Source of the DNA: CAIYRG01 sp964446945
GTDB taxonomy: Bacteria > Pseudomonadota > Alphaproteobacteria > Micropepsales > Micropepsaceae
Direction of reading: 5' to 3'
Length of the DNA: 64,000 nucleotides
Assembly (NCBI GenBank): GCA_964446945.1
Contig: CAYUQO010000006.1
Coordinates: forward strand, 1 to 64,000
The translations under genes were made by a program, and so were the position numbers. The notes under the pieces were generated by a model, which ran no database searches, was not told where the DNA came from, and worked only from the letters and a program-made list of their open reading frames with translations. Positions 41,172 to 49,193 of the stretch are shown piece after piece. How positions within the stretch are numbered: the stretch's first letter is position 1; each line of letters starts with the position of its first letter.

Positions 41172-42278
41172 TCAGTCCGAGCCGGAAGCGGTGAGCACGA
41201 CACAGTTCCGTGGCCGAAGACGCAGTTGCACGGATTCACCTTGTGGCGCACGGAATGAAGGATGCATTCGTGCCGTCAGTCCTAAGTTCCCGGCCACGAA
41301 CTGTAATTCACTGAATTCGCCCTGAAATAACCTGCCCGTCACGCGCGCGGCAATGATGTTTTCACCGCCCTCGCCCACCGTAACTGTTTCGATATTTTCC
41401 GGCCGCACCAATATGGTCGCTTGCGCACCGGCATTCAGGCTCTTGTCGCTTGCCGCGATGATATCGCCCAGGTTTGAGCGAATGCGCCACATGCCGGCTT
41501 CACCGGCTGGTCCCAGAACTTCGCCGTCAATGAAATTGCTGCTGCCAATGAACTCGGCGACAAAGCGATCGCGCGGACGATCGTAAATCATCTGCGGGCT
41601 TCCAGTTTGCACGATGCGCCCGCCATTCATCACAGCAATTTCGTGCGATAGCGCCAATGCCTCGGACTGATCATGCGTGACATAGACCGTCGTGATCGAG
41701 AGTTCCCGCTGAAGCCGTTTCAGCTCCAGCCGCATGCGTTCACGCAGCCTCGCATCCAGATTTGAAAGCGGTTCGTCCAGCAGCAACAAATCCGGTTCCA
41801 TGACCAGAGCGCGTGCGAGTGCCAGCCGCTGCTGCTGGCCTCCCGACAGCTTCGTTGCTTCACGGTCCGCGAATTCCGCCAACGCCATTGCATCAAGCAC
41901 GCGCATGGCGCGGTCGCGGATCACCTGGCGCGAGAGGCCGCCGCGGACCTCCAACGGAAAGCTCGCATTCCTCAGCACGGTCATGTGCGGCCAGATGGCG
42001 TAGGACTGGAACACCATGCCGAAATTGCGCCGGTTGAGAGCGACGAAGATGTTCCGGTGCGCGGAGAAGATGATACGCCCGCCGGCTTCGATTTCACCGG
42101 CAACTGGCCGCTCCAGTCCGGCGATGGATCGGAGCGTCGTGGTTTTGCCGCAGCCGGACGGACCCAACAGGGTGAACAGCTTACCTTTGGCCACTTCGAA
42201 TGAAATATTGCGCGCCGCCTGTACCGGCGCCGCGCCGGCGCCCCGGTATTCGGCACTGATATTCCGGACGCTGAGCAG
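41172..42278 (-). CDS. ABC transporter ATP-binding protein, Fe(3+)/polyamine type, probable CTG start
   Basis: About 368 aa if started at CTG 42278. The motifs are complete: Walker A LLGPSGCGKTTT, Q-loop FQSYAIWPHMTV, signature LSGGQQQR, Walker B LLLLDEPLSNLD, switch VYVTHDQSEALALS, and a TOBE-like end. A canonical GTG at 42194 would delete the first beta-strands (SVRNISAEYRG ... NISFEV), which family members always have. The frame opens right after the in-frame TAA of the permease gene. The only start-like codon before the conserved part is CTG at 42276-42278, five bases behind AGGGAGG. It energizes import by the adjacent permease. Confidence 0.88.
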   Translation of the reverse strand: MLSVRNISAEYRGAGAAPVQAARNISFEVAKGKLFTLLGPSGCGKTTTLRSIAGLERPVAGEIEAGGRIIFSAHRNIFVALNRRNFGMVFQSYAIWPHMTVLRNASFPLEVRGGLSRQVIRDRAMRVLDAMALAEFADREATKLSGGQQQRLALARALVMEPDLLLLDEPLSNLDARLRERMRLELKRLQRELSITTVYVTHDQSEALALSHEIAVMNGGRIVQTGSPQMIYDRPRDRFVAEFIGSSNFIDGEVLGPAGEAGMWRIRSNLGDIIAASDKSLNAGAQATILVRPENIETVTVGEGGENIIAARVTGRLFQGEFSELQFVAGNLGLTARMHPSFRAPQGESVQLRLRPRNCVVLTASGSD

Positions 42279-44012
42279 TTAAACCTCCCTCACGCCGAAG
42301 CGGCGTCCGAAGAGCTGTGCCAGCAGAACGAAGACGAACAGTGTTCCGATCAGCAGCACGCCGAGCGCCGAAAGCTGCACATATTGCCCATTCTGCCACA
42401 TCTCCCACAGCACGACGGACAGAACTTCGCTGTCCGGACTGTACAACAGTACCGAACTCGACAATTCGCGCATGGAAACGATCGCGATGTAGAGCCAGCC
42501 GGCCATAAGCCCGGGTTTGAGCAGCGGCAGAACAATTCGGCGGAATGCGGTGAACCAGCTTGCGCCCGACAGCGCCGCGGATTCTTCCAGTTCGGCATGG
42601 AGTTGCAGCAGTGACGACGAATTGAATCGCATGCCATAGGGCAGAAAGCGCGTGACGTAGGCGATCAGCAGGATCCAGATCGTGCCGTAAATGCCACCGC
42701 CCAGCGCCAGATAGGTCACCATGATCGCAACGCCGGTGACGATGCCAGGCATGACCATCGGAAGCGACGCGATATTGTCGAGAATCCAGCGGCCGGGGAT
42801 TTTTGTGCGTAACACCAGCCAGGAAATCACCGCCGATAACAGCATGACTGCAGTCGCGGCAGCGAGCGCGAGAAAGATGCTGTGCCAGACGATCCCCAGC
42901 ATTCCCGGATAGTCGAGAATGGCGCGGTAATTCGCCGGCGAAAGATGATGCAGTGCGGCCAGCGACGGAGCACTGTAGAAAGGCTGAAGTGACGACCATA
43001 ACAAGACCAGGAACGGCAAGCCGATTGCGAGCAGCGCGTAGAGGACCAGGAGCGCGACTGCTGCAAAGCGCCAATGGCGCAAATCCAGCACCCGCGGCCG
43101 GAATGCCTTTCCCGATACCGTGGCATAGCGCGACCCGTGCCGCGCAAGCCGGGATTGTCCGTACAAGCCGATCGACGTGACGACGAGAAGCGTCACGGCA
43201 TAAGTCGAAGCCAGACCCGTATCGCTGGGATAACCGTGCAGCGCTTCGTAGATCGAGGAGGTGAAAACCTCGATGCCCGCGGGCAAACCCAGCAACGCGG
43301 GATTCTCGAAGGACTCGATGGAACGCACAAACAGAATCAGAAAGGCCGCGGCAAGCGCAGGAAAGGCCAGTTTCAGCGTGATCCGGCGCATGACCTGCAA
43401 TGTGGACGCGCCGCTCATCAGCGCAGCCTCTTCGAGCGACGGGTCCATGGATTTGAATGCGGCGCTCATCAGCAGAAACGCGATCGGCGCGTGCTGAATC
43501 CCGTCCACCCAGATCATTCCGGGGAGCGTGTAAATATTGAAAAACACGCGCCCGGTGCCGAATGCCTGCTGCAACAGCAGATTGAGAATTCCGATTTTCG
43601 GGCTCGCGAGCATGATCCATGAAGCCGCGAAGAGCAGACCCGGTATCACCAGCGGCACCACTGAGATGGCATAGAACAGAGGCTTCAGTGGCGTGTTGGT
43701 GCGTTCATTGATCCAGGCAAGCGTGCTGCCGATGAACAGCGCCAGAATGGCGGCGCCACCGGCAAAGATCACCGAGTTCGACAACAGGCCGAATGTTCCG
43801 GCGGAAGAATAGACATTCACATAATTGGCGAGCGTAAACACCGCCGGATGATCGGCATCCGCCACAGTCTCGAAGCTCTGCCAAATCAGGAAAGCGAGCG
43901 GGACCAGCGCGACCCATGCGACAACGACGGCGCAGACACCGATAATCAGCCATTTCAGGTCGAGCCGGCGGCGGCCGGGTTCAACCCGGGATAATGCATC
44001 GGTCGCTGTCAC
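42279..44012 (-). CDS. ABC transporter permease, two fused membrane domains (FbpB type)
   Basis: 577 aa from GTG 44012, which overlaps the stop of the upstream EutA-like gene. About twelve helices form two tandem binding-protein-dependent permease domains. Each has its EAA loop that docks the ATPase: EEAALMSGASTLQVMRRITL (about residue 195) and EESAALSGASWFTAFRRIVL (about residue 490). The fused arrangement is typical of iron(III) and related ABC importers. There is no binding protein gene in the operon. Confidence 0.92.
   Translation of the reverse strand: MTATDALSRVEPGRRRLDLKWLIIGVCAVVVAWVALVPLAFLIWQSFETVADADHPAVFTLANYVNVYSSAGTFGLLSNSVIFAGGAAILALFIGSTLAWINERTNTPLKPLFYAISVVPLVIPGLLFAASWIMLASPKIGILNLLLQQAFGTGRVFFNIYTLPGMIWVDGIQHAPIAFLLMSAAFKSMDPSLEEAALMSGASTLQVMRRITLKLAFPALAAAFLILFVRSIESFENPALLGLPAGIEVFTSSIYEALHGYPSDTGLASTYAVTLLVVTSIGLYGQSRLARHGSRYATVSGKAFRPRVLDLRHWRFAAVALLVLYALLAIGLPFLVLLWSSLQPFYSAPSLAALHHLSPANYRAILDYPGMLGIVWHSIFLALAAATAVMLLSAVISWLVLRTKIPGRWILDNIASLPMVMPGIVTGVAIMVTYLALGGGIYGTIWILLIAYVTRFLPYGMRFNSSSLLQLHAELEESAALSGASWFTAFRRIVLPLLKPGLMAGWLYIAIVSMRELSSSVLLYSPDSEVLSVVLWEMWQNGQYVQLSALGVLLIGTLFVFVLLAQLFGRRFGVREV
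42284..42290 (-). promoter_or_regulatory. Strong Shine-Dalgarno deciding the CTG start of the ABC ATPase
   Basis: On the minus strand, AGGGAGG is followed by TTTAA (which contains the permease stop) and then CTG. The five-base spacer is ideal. Confidence 0.7.
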
Positions 44013-45697
44013 TTTCCCCTGCCGCGGTCATCATGCGGATGGATATGGGTGTGACTGCCATGGTGATGATCGCCACGGTGGTGAATGCGTTCGCGGGTGC
44101 GCTGCGGATCATCGCTGAACACCAGAGACTTGATTGTCACCGGCACGGTGTATGAAGGCACCCTGACACGTCCAAGGTCGATGTAATCGAAGTCCATCAG
44201 CATCACACCATCGATGCAGAGAATTTCGCTTTCGATCTTGCAATCTTCGCGCAGGATCGCGCCCAGCGTCTGCGCGACATCGCCGTCGAGCATCAGATAG
44301 ATCGGCTTGTGCCCGGCAACTTTGTCCGCCAATCCGGCGGCGAGTCCACGGGCGCAGGCATAGAGGCGCTCATAGGCGGGCGCACCGCGCCACCGAAAGG
44401 CGAGCGCGATTTCGGCATCCTCACTTGCGGCGTCGAATTTCTGACGGTGGGCGCGGATTGCATCGCGCAGCGCTTCCCAATTCACGTCATCGCCAAAGAT
44501 GAAATCCGGCTGCAGCACCTGCAGATTCCGCTTTGGCAAAAGGCCACGCGCATTGGAAATGAAGCTGGTGTTTCCGGAGAGCTGGACGGTGTATTCGGAA
44601 GCGCCGAGCGCTGTGGCGCGAATACACTCACCGGCCGGCAATAGCGGCCAGGGAAACCGGCCGGCAGCAAAACGCCGGGAGATTGCGGCTCCCAGGCGAC
44701 ACCCCATATCGCCGAAATCGCGTGTTTCGCGGCCATAAATATATTCGGCAACCCCACCCGAGGCCATAACGCCGGTGATACCGGCAAGCGAAGGCAACGG
44801 CTCGGTCAAATACAGCGACGCCGCATCGGGCGGAGGATTTGACGACAGCGCCGCGACCAGCGTGTCCGCCATCTGCTCGGCGACGCGATCCAGCTCCGTC
44901 GCTTGCGTGGCTGTTCCCAATTCCCAGTCATAGCCGGCGCGCCGCGCATGGGTTTCGCCGGCGGGATCGAGCCGCACAATCCTTCCCGATGCGTCCACCA
45001 CCTGCAAGCGTCCGCCGATGTGGACCGCGGCGGTGGCAATCACCTTCCCCGCTTCGACCACAGCGAGCTTTGTGGTGCCGCCGCCGATATCCACATTCAG
45101 AATTCGCGCGCCGGTTTCGGATGATACCCGCGATGCACCTGAACCATAGGCCGCCAGCATTGATTCCATGTGGTGGCCGGCGGTCGCACAAACAAAATCG
45201 CCACCGGTTTCGGCAAGCATGGCCGAGATGGCTTGCGCATTTTCCCGGCGCAATGCTTCGCCGGTCAGGATCACCGCGCCACTGTCGACATCCTTTGGCG
45301 TCACTGACGCGTCGCGATAGGCGTGCCCGATGATTTCTTTCAATGCCACATCGTCGATGCGCGTCTCACTCTGGTAAGGCGTCAGCGAGACGGGCGAGAG
45401 AAACAGGGTCTCGCGCGACACAACGTAATAGCGGCTGGTCAAATCTTCCGACAGCCGCCGGAGATTGATCTTCGAGAAAATCACCTGCGTGCCGGACGAG
45501 CCGATATCGATCCCGACCGTCGTCAGGGTGACGTGGTCCTGGATCCAGAGCGGATTCTGTTCGAGCGGACCGCCCCCTTCGAAATCGTCATGATCGTGGT
45601 CGGATTCTTCGTCGTGCTGGTGATGCAGCGCGTCGCCGAGCCGATGATCGGCGAGAGCGTGTGAGTCCGCCTTCCGGTTCTGCGGCGGCGCGGTCAT
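44009..45697 (-). CDS. eutA: EutA-like ethanolamine ammonia-lyase reactivating factor with His-rich tails
   Basis: 562 aa. The ASKHA-type core starts at about residue 58 (TTVGIDIGSSGTQVIFS), and ILNVDIGGGTTKLAVVE and GVMASGGVAEYIYG follow, as in EutA, the chaperone-like ATPase that replaces damaged cobalamin in ethanolamine ammonia-lyase. Both ends are extended by histidine-rich segments: HALADHRLGDALHHQHDEE and DHDHDD at the start, HHRGDHHHGSHTHIHPHDD at the end. These could bind metal and are not a usual EutA feature. No eutBC is in the window. It is the first gene of an operon with an iron-type ABC permease and ATPase, so its function may differ from classical EutA. Confidence 0.8.
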   Translation of the reverse strand: MTAPPQNRKADSHALADHRLGDALHHQHDEESDHDHDDFEGGGPLEQNPLWIQDHVTLTTVGIDIGSSGTQVIFSKINLRRLSEDLTSRYYVVSRETLFLSPVSLTPYQSETRIDDVALKEIIGHAYRDASVTPKDVDSGAVILTGEALRRENAQAISAMLAETGGDFVCATAGHHMESMLAAYGSGASRVSSETGARILNVDIGGGTTKLAVVEAGKVIATAAVHIGGRLQVVDASGRIVRLDPAGETHARRAGYDWELGTATQATELDRVAEQMADTLVAALSSNPPPDAASLYLTEPLPSLAGITGVMASGGVAEYIYGRETRDFGDMGCRLGAAISRRFAAGRFPWPLLPAGECIRATALGASEYTVQLSGNTSFISNARGLLPKRNLQVLQPDFIFGDDVNWEALRDAIRAHRQKFDAASEDAEIALAFRWRGAPAYERLYACARGLAAGLADKVAGHKPIYLMLDGDVAQTLGAILREDCKIESEILCIDGVMLMDFDYIDLGRVRVPSYTVPVTIKSLVFSDDPQRTRERIHHRGDHHHGSHTHIHPHDDRGRGK

Positions 45698-45843
45698 AGC
45701 AGGGTTGGGAACTCAAGTTTCATGCTGGGATGATTGGCATTTTGACGGGAACCGGACAAGCGGAAGGAACCGGCGGCGTGGCGTTACGTTGCGACATCGC
45801 GGGAAATTTATGCCGTCTTTCGGCATCCCGTCAGGAGCAAGTC

Positions 45844-46368
45844 ATGGAAGATTTCATCGCCGGTCTGGTGTCAAAACTTGACAGCGGCGCGATCGATCGC
45901 CGCCAGTTCTGCGAAACCGTAGCTCTCGCCGCGATTGTATATGCCGCGGGCGAAGAGGCGGCCAATGCCGCCCCGGCGCAAGGATTCAAACCGATCGCGA
46001 TCAACCACATCTCTTATGCCTGTCCGGATTACCGCAAGGCGCGCGACTTCTACAGCTCAGTGCTGGGAATGACGCCTGCGCCGAACGCCGATAACGGGCG
46101 TGAGACGCGGCTGATGTTCGGACCGCCGGCTGGCCAGGGCGGCAGCTTTTTGATTCCGCGCAACGGCAGCATCGTCCCCCGGGCCAAAGCCGTCGTGGAT
46201 CATATTTGCTACACGGTTGCCAATTGGAATGAGGACCAGATCGTCGCGACATTGAAAGCGCATGGACTGGATCCGACCGGGCGGCCGGGGAGCCTGCATG
46301 TCTATGATCCGTTCGATTACGACGTGCAGATCGCCAACGCGGTTGAAGAAAACGCTTTCCGCCGCTGA
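45844..46368 (+). CDS. Tat-signal VOC-family (glyoxalase-fold) protein 1
   Basis: 174 aa from ATG 45844, with AGGAG six bases upstream and a small hairpin (ATGCCG/CGGCAT) just before that. The N-terminal segment has DRRQFCETVALAAIVYAAG and then ANAA, which looks like a twin-arginine signal after a long n-region. The rest is a single vicinal-oxygen-chelate module: AINHISYACPDYRKARDFYS, LGMTPAP, VDHICYTVANW and YDPFDYDVQIAN, with His and Asp/Glu positions for a metal site. A periplasmic dioxygenase or isomerase-like role is possible. A tandem paralog follows 72 bp downstream. Confidence 0.78.
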   Translation: MEDFIAGLVSKLDSGAIDRRQFCETVALAAIVYAAGEEAANAAPAQGFKPIAINHISYACPDYRKARDFYSSVLGMTPAPNADNGRETRLMFGPPAGQGGSFLIPRNGSIVPRAKAVVDHICYTVANWNEDQIVATLKAHGLDPTGRPGSLHVYDPFDYDVQIANAVEENAFRR

Positions 46369-46380
46369 AATTTTGTAACT

Positions 46381-46432
46381 GGCGCGTTTTCTGCGCCGAA
46401 CCGGTGACCACTTCGGCGGAAAACGCTTTGGG
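46381..46432 (+). repeat. 52-bp palindromic intergenic element, copy B
   Basis: GGCGCGTTTTCTGCGCCGAA ... TTCGGCGGAAAACGCTTTGGG. The arms GCGTTTTCtgCGCCGAA and TTCGGCGGAAAACGC form a long stem with one two-base bulge. It fills the gap between the two VOC genes and ends eight bases before the ATG of the second. It is the same length as copy A at 7013-7064. Confidence 0.75.
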
Positions 46433-46440
46433 AGTCTGCC

Positions 46441-47025
46441 ATGGAAGGTTTTGTTGCAAGCAAAGTCGACGACTACCAGGCTGGAAGGATCACCCGGCGT
46501 CAATTGATCGAAACTCTGACCGTTGCCGCGGCGACAGCGTATAGCGGGGCGGGAGCGAACGCCGCATCCACCCAACCCGGACTAAAAGTCGCGCTCGTCA
46601 ACCACATTTCCTATACCTGTCCCAATTTCAAACAGGCTGCCGACTGGTACTCGAAGATGTTCAATCTCGAGCAGGTCGGCGCAACCCAAACCGATGTCGC
46701 ACTGCCGTTTGGGCAAAAGGGTGAAAGGCCGTTTGGCGTGACCGCAAATGACGTGCCGATGACGCATCTGATTATCCGGACACGGGATTTGAATGCGCCG
46801 CGGCAAAATGGCGGCGCGCCACGGCGGCAGCCGAAGGCGCTGGTCAACCACATCGCTTACACGATTGCCGACTGGGACCAGAATCGCGTACGCGCGGAAC
46901 TGGCGCGATTGGGCTACCGCAATCCCGAAGTCGATACGCCATACAGCTTCCACGTCGTGGACGTGAACGGCTATGACGTGCAGATCTCCGGTGTCGAGAT
47001 GACGGCGCTGGCGGTCGGCGGCTGA
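46441..47025 (+). CDS. Tat-signal VOC-family (glyoxalase-fold) protein 2
   Basis: 194 aa. GRITRRQLIETLTVAAATAY, followed by GAGANAA, is a twin-arginine-like export signal, closely parallel to that of protein 1. The VOC module has ALVNHISYTCPNFKQAADWY, FNLEQVG, LVNHIAYTIADWDQNR and VVDVNGYDVQISG. It is therefore a duplicated, slightly longer paralog. Substrate unknown. The palindromic element upstream provides a GGGAG ribosome-binding site eight bases before the ATG. Confidence 0.78.
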   Translation: MEGFVASKVDDYQAGRITRRQLIETLTVAAATAYSGAGANAASTQPGLKVALVNHISYTCPNFKQAADWYSKMFNLEQVGATQTDVALPFGQKGERPFGVTANDVPMTHLIIRTRDLNAPRQNGGAPRRQPKALVNHIAYTIADWDQNRVRAELARLGYRNPEVDTPYSFHVVDVNGYDVQISGVEMTALAVGG

Positions 47026-47028
47026 GAG

Positions 47029-47175
47029 TCAGGTGTTCGGCGTATCGGCGGCGGGGCTTTCTACCCGCCGGACGAGCACATAGCCAAAATCGCAGAGATC
47101 GGAGCACGCATCGAAGTCGTCTGCGTCAGAGGACTGCTCAATATCGTTCGAAATTTCCACCGGTTCGGGAGCCAC
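47029..47175 (-). CDS. Possible acidic 48-aa protein
   Basis: GTG start at 47175, with GGGG seven bases upstream and TATAAT (47207-47212) about 30 bases upstream on the same strand. The -35 region is not recognizable. The product is very acidic in the middle (SSDADDFDACSDLCDF) and contains two cysteines. No family recognised. It is convergent with VOC protein 2, with stops three bases apart. Confidence 0.3.
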   Translation of the reverse strand: MAPEPVEISNDIEQSSDADDFDACSDLCDFGYVLVRRVESPAADTPNT

Positions 47176-47206
47176 TGCAAATCCCCTTTTTGCGCGAATC
47201 GTCCGG

Positions 47207-47212
47207 ATTATA
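47207..47212 (-). promoter_or_regulatory. Candidate -10 box TATAAT
   Basis: A perfect TATAAT on the minus strand, suitably placed for the 48-codon frame at 47029-47175. No good -35 match is found 16-18 bases upstream. Confidence 0.3.
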
Positions 47213-47372
47213 AATGACGCGCTCACGCTATGGTTCCGAAAGAGCAAAAAGAAACATCTCCGGCCGGCCTTTCCGAAAAAATCGGCCTTGACCAGATGCA
47301 GGGATAGGTGTAGTCCTATATATATAGTTGATTACTGCGACCGCGCCAGACCGTCGGTGGAAGCCCGAAACG

Positions 47373-48098
47373 CTACTTCGCGCAAGCCCCTCGGCGCGCG
47401 GCATCAAACTGATCGAACAACCGCGCCGCGCCTTCACCCGTCAGGGTGCGAATCACGTGCGGCTGGCCGGGTTCGAGTGCGAAGGTCACATGATATCCTG
47501 CGGCGCGGAACTTCGCAGCCTGATCCCGCATCGCTTCGGGCCAGCCGGAGTCCAGAGCGCCGGCAAACATGTGGATGCACAGCTTTGACAGCGCACTCAC
47601 CTGTTGCGGAGTTGCGTTATCGAGAAATCCGGGAAACCCGGTCACCGAGAGAAAATATTGCGGATATTTGGACGCGACGAGAAATGCGCTCAAACCGCCA
47701 TTGGAATTTCCAGCCACGTTAAATTTGCCATCGGCGATGTGGTAGTCAGCCAGCAACTTGGTCAGGAAAGCTGGAAATATCTTTTCGCTGCCCTCGAAGA
47801 ACAGCACGCCGCCGGGCGCTGACGGCTCGACCACGATATATCCCCGGCGTTCGGCTTCGCTGCGGTAATTGCCGCGAAGTGTCGCGTCGACCATGTCCAT
47901 ATCCTGGCCACCGGGCGGAAATGCCAGCACCGCAGGATATGTCCTGGCCGGATCGAAGCCCTCCGGCAGAACGACCTTATATTGAACAGTGACACCGGCG
48001 AGATTTGCGGTTTTTTCGACCACTGCCGCGGAAGCCGGGGCGGCAACTGACACGGACAGTGCGAGTGCCGAACAGGCGGCGAGTTTTGCGAATGTCAT
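47373..48098 (-). CDS. Secreted alpha/beta-hydrolase, esterase/PHB-depolymerase-like
   Basis: 241 aa from ATG 48098, with GGAGGG upstream. Signal peptide to about residue 25 (APASA-AVVEK). VQYKVVLPEGFDPARTYPAVLAFPPGGQDM is typical of the first strands of PHB-depolymerase-like esterases (given here as a region, residues about 37-66). The nucleophile elbow is GNSNGG and the catalytic His is probably in GQPHVIRTL. No polymer-binding domain. Likely periplasmic esterase of unknown substrate. It lies 100 bp downstream of the DUF6152 region on the opposite side of the VOC genes. Confidence 0.82.
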   Translation of the reverse strand: MTFAKLAACSALALSVSVAAPASAAVVEKTANLAGVTVQYKVVLPEGFDPARTYPAVLAFPPGGQDMDMVDATLRGNYRSEAERRGYIVVEPSAPGGVLFFEGSEKIFPAFLTKLLADYHIADGKFNVAGNSNGGLSAFLVASKYPQYFLSVTGFPGFLDNATPQQVSALSKLCIHMFAGALDSGWPEAMRDQAAKFRAAGYHVTFALEPGQPHVIRTLTGEGAARLFDQFDAARRGACAK

Positions 48099-48198
48099 CT
48101 TCCCTCCGTCAAACGATAGGGTTGAAATAACAGCAGCCGGAGGCGAGCCATGCTCGCCTCCGGCCACACCCCGCGACGCCGGCTTTACTTAAGGAAGG

Positions 48199-48600
48199 TT
48201 ATTGGCCTTCGGCGTTGTTCTTCTGGCCGCCCATGCCCAAAGTCTGGCCGCCCGGCAGTACGGCGGACACGAACTGGCCTCCACGCGAACCGTCCTTGAG
48301 CGGATGAATTTTGACCGCCACGACGTCACCCGGTTTCACCGAATCCGGTTTCCAGCCGACGCGGGCCTGCTGGCCGGGCGATCCCATCTCAATTGCGTAC
48401 TGCACCGCTTTGCCGCTCGCCGGATCGTTGACCATGATGCGCAGCCAGGCATGCGGATTGGTCCATTCGAATTCCTTGACCGTGCCGTTCAGAGCCACGG
48501 TTTTATCGGCATCGAACATCGAGAACGAATGATGGGCCAGTGCAGGCGCGGCAAATGCAGGCACGGCAACAGCGGCAAGGCTAAGCAATTTCCAGTTCAT
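48199..48600 (-). CDS. DUF6152 periplasmic protein 1
   Basis: 133 aa from ATG 48600 (MNWKLLSLAAVAVPAFAAPA, signal peptide); a much longer frame upstream is not used. After cleavage the protein starts HHSFSMFDADKTVALNGTVK and continues EFEWTNPHAWLRIMV and GWKPDSVKPGDVVAVKIHPL, the DUF6152 pattern. The N-terminal His pair after cleavage could bind a metal. Function unknown. The next gene upstream on the strand is a paralog. Confidence 0.85.
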   Translation of the reverse strand: MNWKLLSLAAVAVPAFAAPALAHHSFSMFDADKTVALNGTVKEFEWTNPHAWLRIMVNDPASGKAVQYAIEMGSPGQQARVGWKPDSVKPGDVVAVKIHPLKDGSRGGQFVSAVLPGGQTLGMGGQKNNAEGQ

Positions 48601-48685
48601 CGGCGTCCCCAGATTATTGAGCAGCAAAATTATAAGCCGAGGGCCAAATCGGGACAAGCGAGGCCGAATTCCACGCCCGGGATTC

Positions 48686-49120
48686 TTAGCGTCCGCTGGC
48701 GCACACTTGTCCCGGCAGACAGGCCGTCGGCAAACCGACCGCCGGCCCGGTGCGGCCGAATTTCCGGCCATCCGGCAACTGCGCCGACAAATACATTCCA
48801 CCGCGTGAGCCATCCTTGTTCGGATGCATCGACACGCTGATTGTGTCGCCAGGTTTGACCGTATCCGGCTTCCAGCCGTCATAGGTCGAACGGGCAACCG
48901 AGCCCATTTCGACCGCGTATTGCAGCACTTTTCCGGTTGCCGGATCGGCCACCATGATCCGCAGCCAGACATGCGGATTGGTCCATTCAATTTCCTTGAC
49001 CGATCCGTTCAACACGACGGTGCGGTCGGTATCGAACATGGCGAAGGAGTGATGCGCGAATGCAGGCGCGGCGGCGGCAAGAATCGTGATTGCTGTCAAC
49101 GATGTCAGCCTGGACTTCAT
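48686..49120 (-). CDS. DUF6152 periplasmic protein 2
   Basis: 144 aa. Signal peptide MKSRLTSLTAITILAAAAPAFA, then HHSFAMFDTDRTVVLNGSVK, EIEWTNPHVWLRIMVADP and GWKPDTVKPGDTISVSMHP. A clear duplicate of protein 1, 85 bp away. Its C-terminus differs, with two cysteines (PTACLPGQVCASGR) absent from protein 1, so it may form an additional disulfide. Confidence 0.85.
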   Translation of the reverse strand: MKSRLTSLTAITILAAAAPAFAHHSFAMFDTDRTVVLNGSVKEIEWTNPHVWLRIMVADPATGKVLQYAVEMGSVARSTYDGWKPDTVKPGDTISVSMHPNKDGSRGGMYLSAQLPDGRKFGRTGPAVGLPTACLPGQVCASGR

Positions 49121-49193
49121 CGCAGTCTCCTGTTGTTTTCAGGAAGTTATGCAAGACGCGGTGACGAACAAAATCACAGACGAAAGTTACGGG

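Larger units (their letters stand above)
47026..47372. other. Intergenic region between VOC protein 2 and the esterase
   Basis: This 347-bp gap holds a possible 48-codon gene on the minus strand (47029-47175), a TATAAT hexamer upstream of it, and the 12-bp palindrome CTATATATATAG at 47316-47327. No other coding sequence is apparent. Confidence 0.6.

Noticed and set aside
42181..43620. 479-codon minus-strand frame inside the ABC permease
   Set aside because: Out-of-frame translation of the permease gene. The permease frame contains both EAA loops and correct helices.
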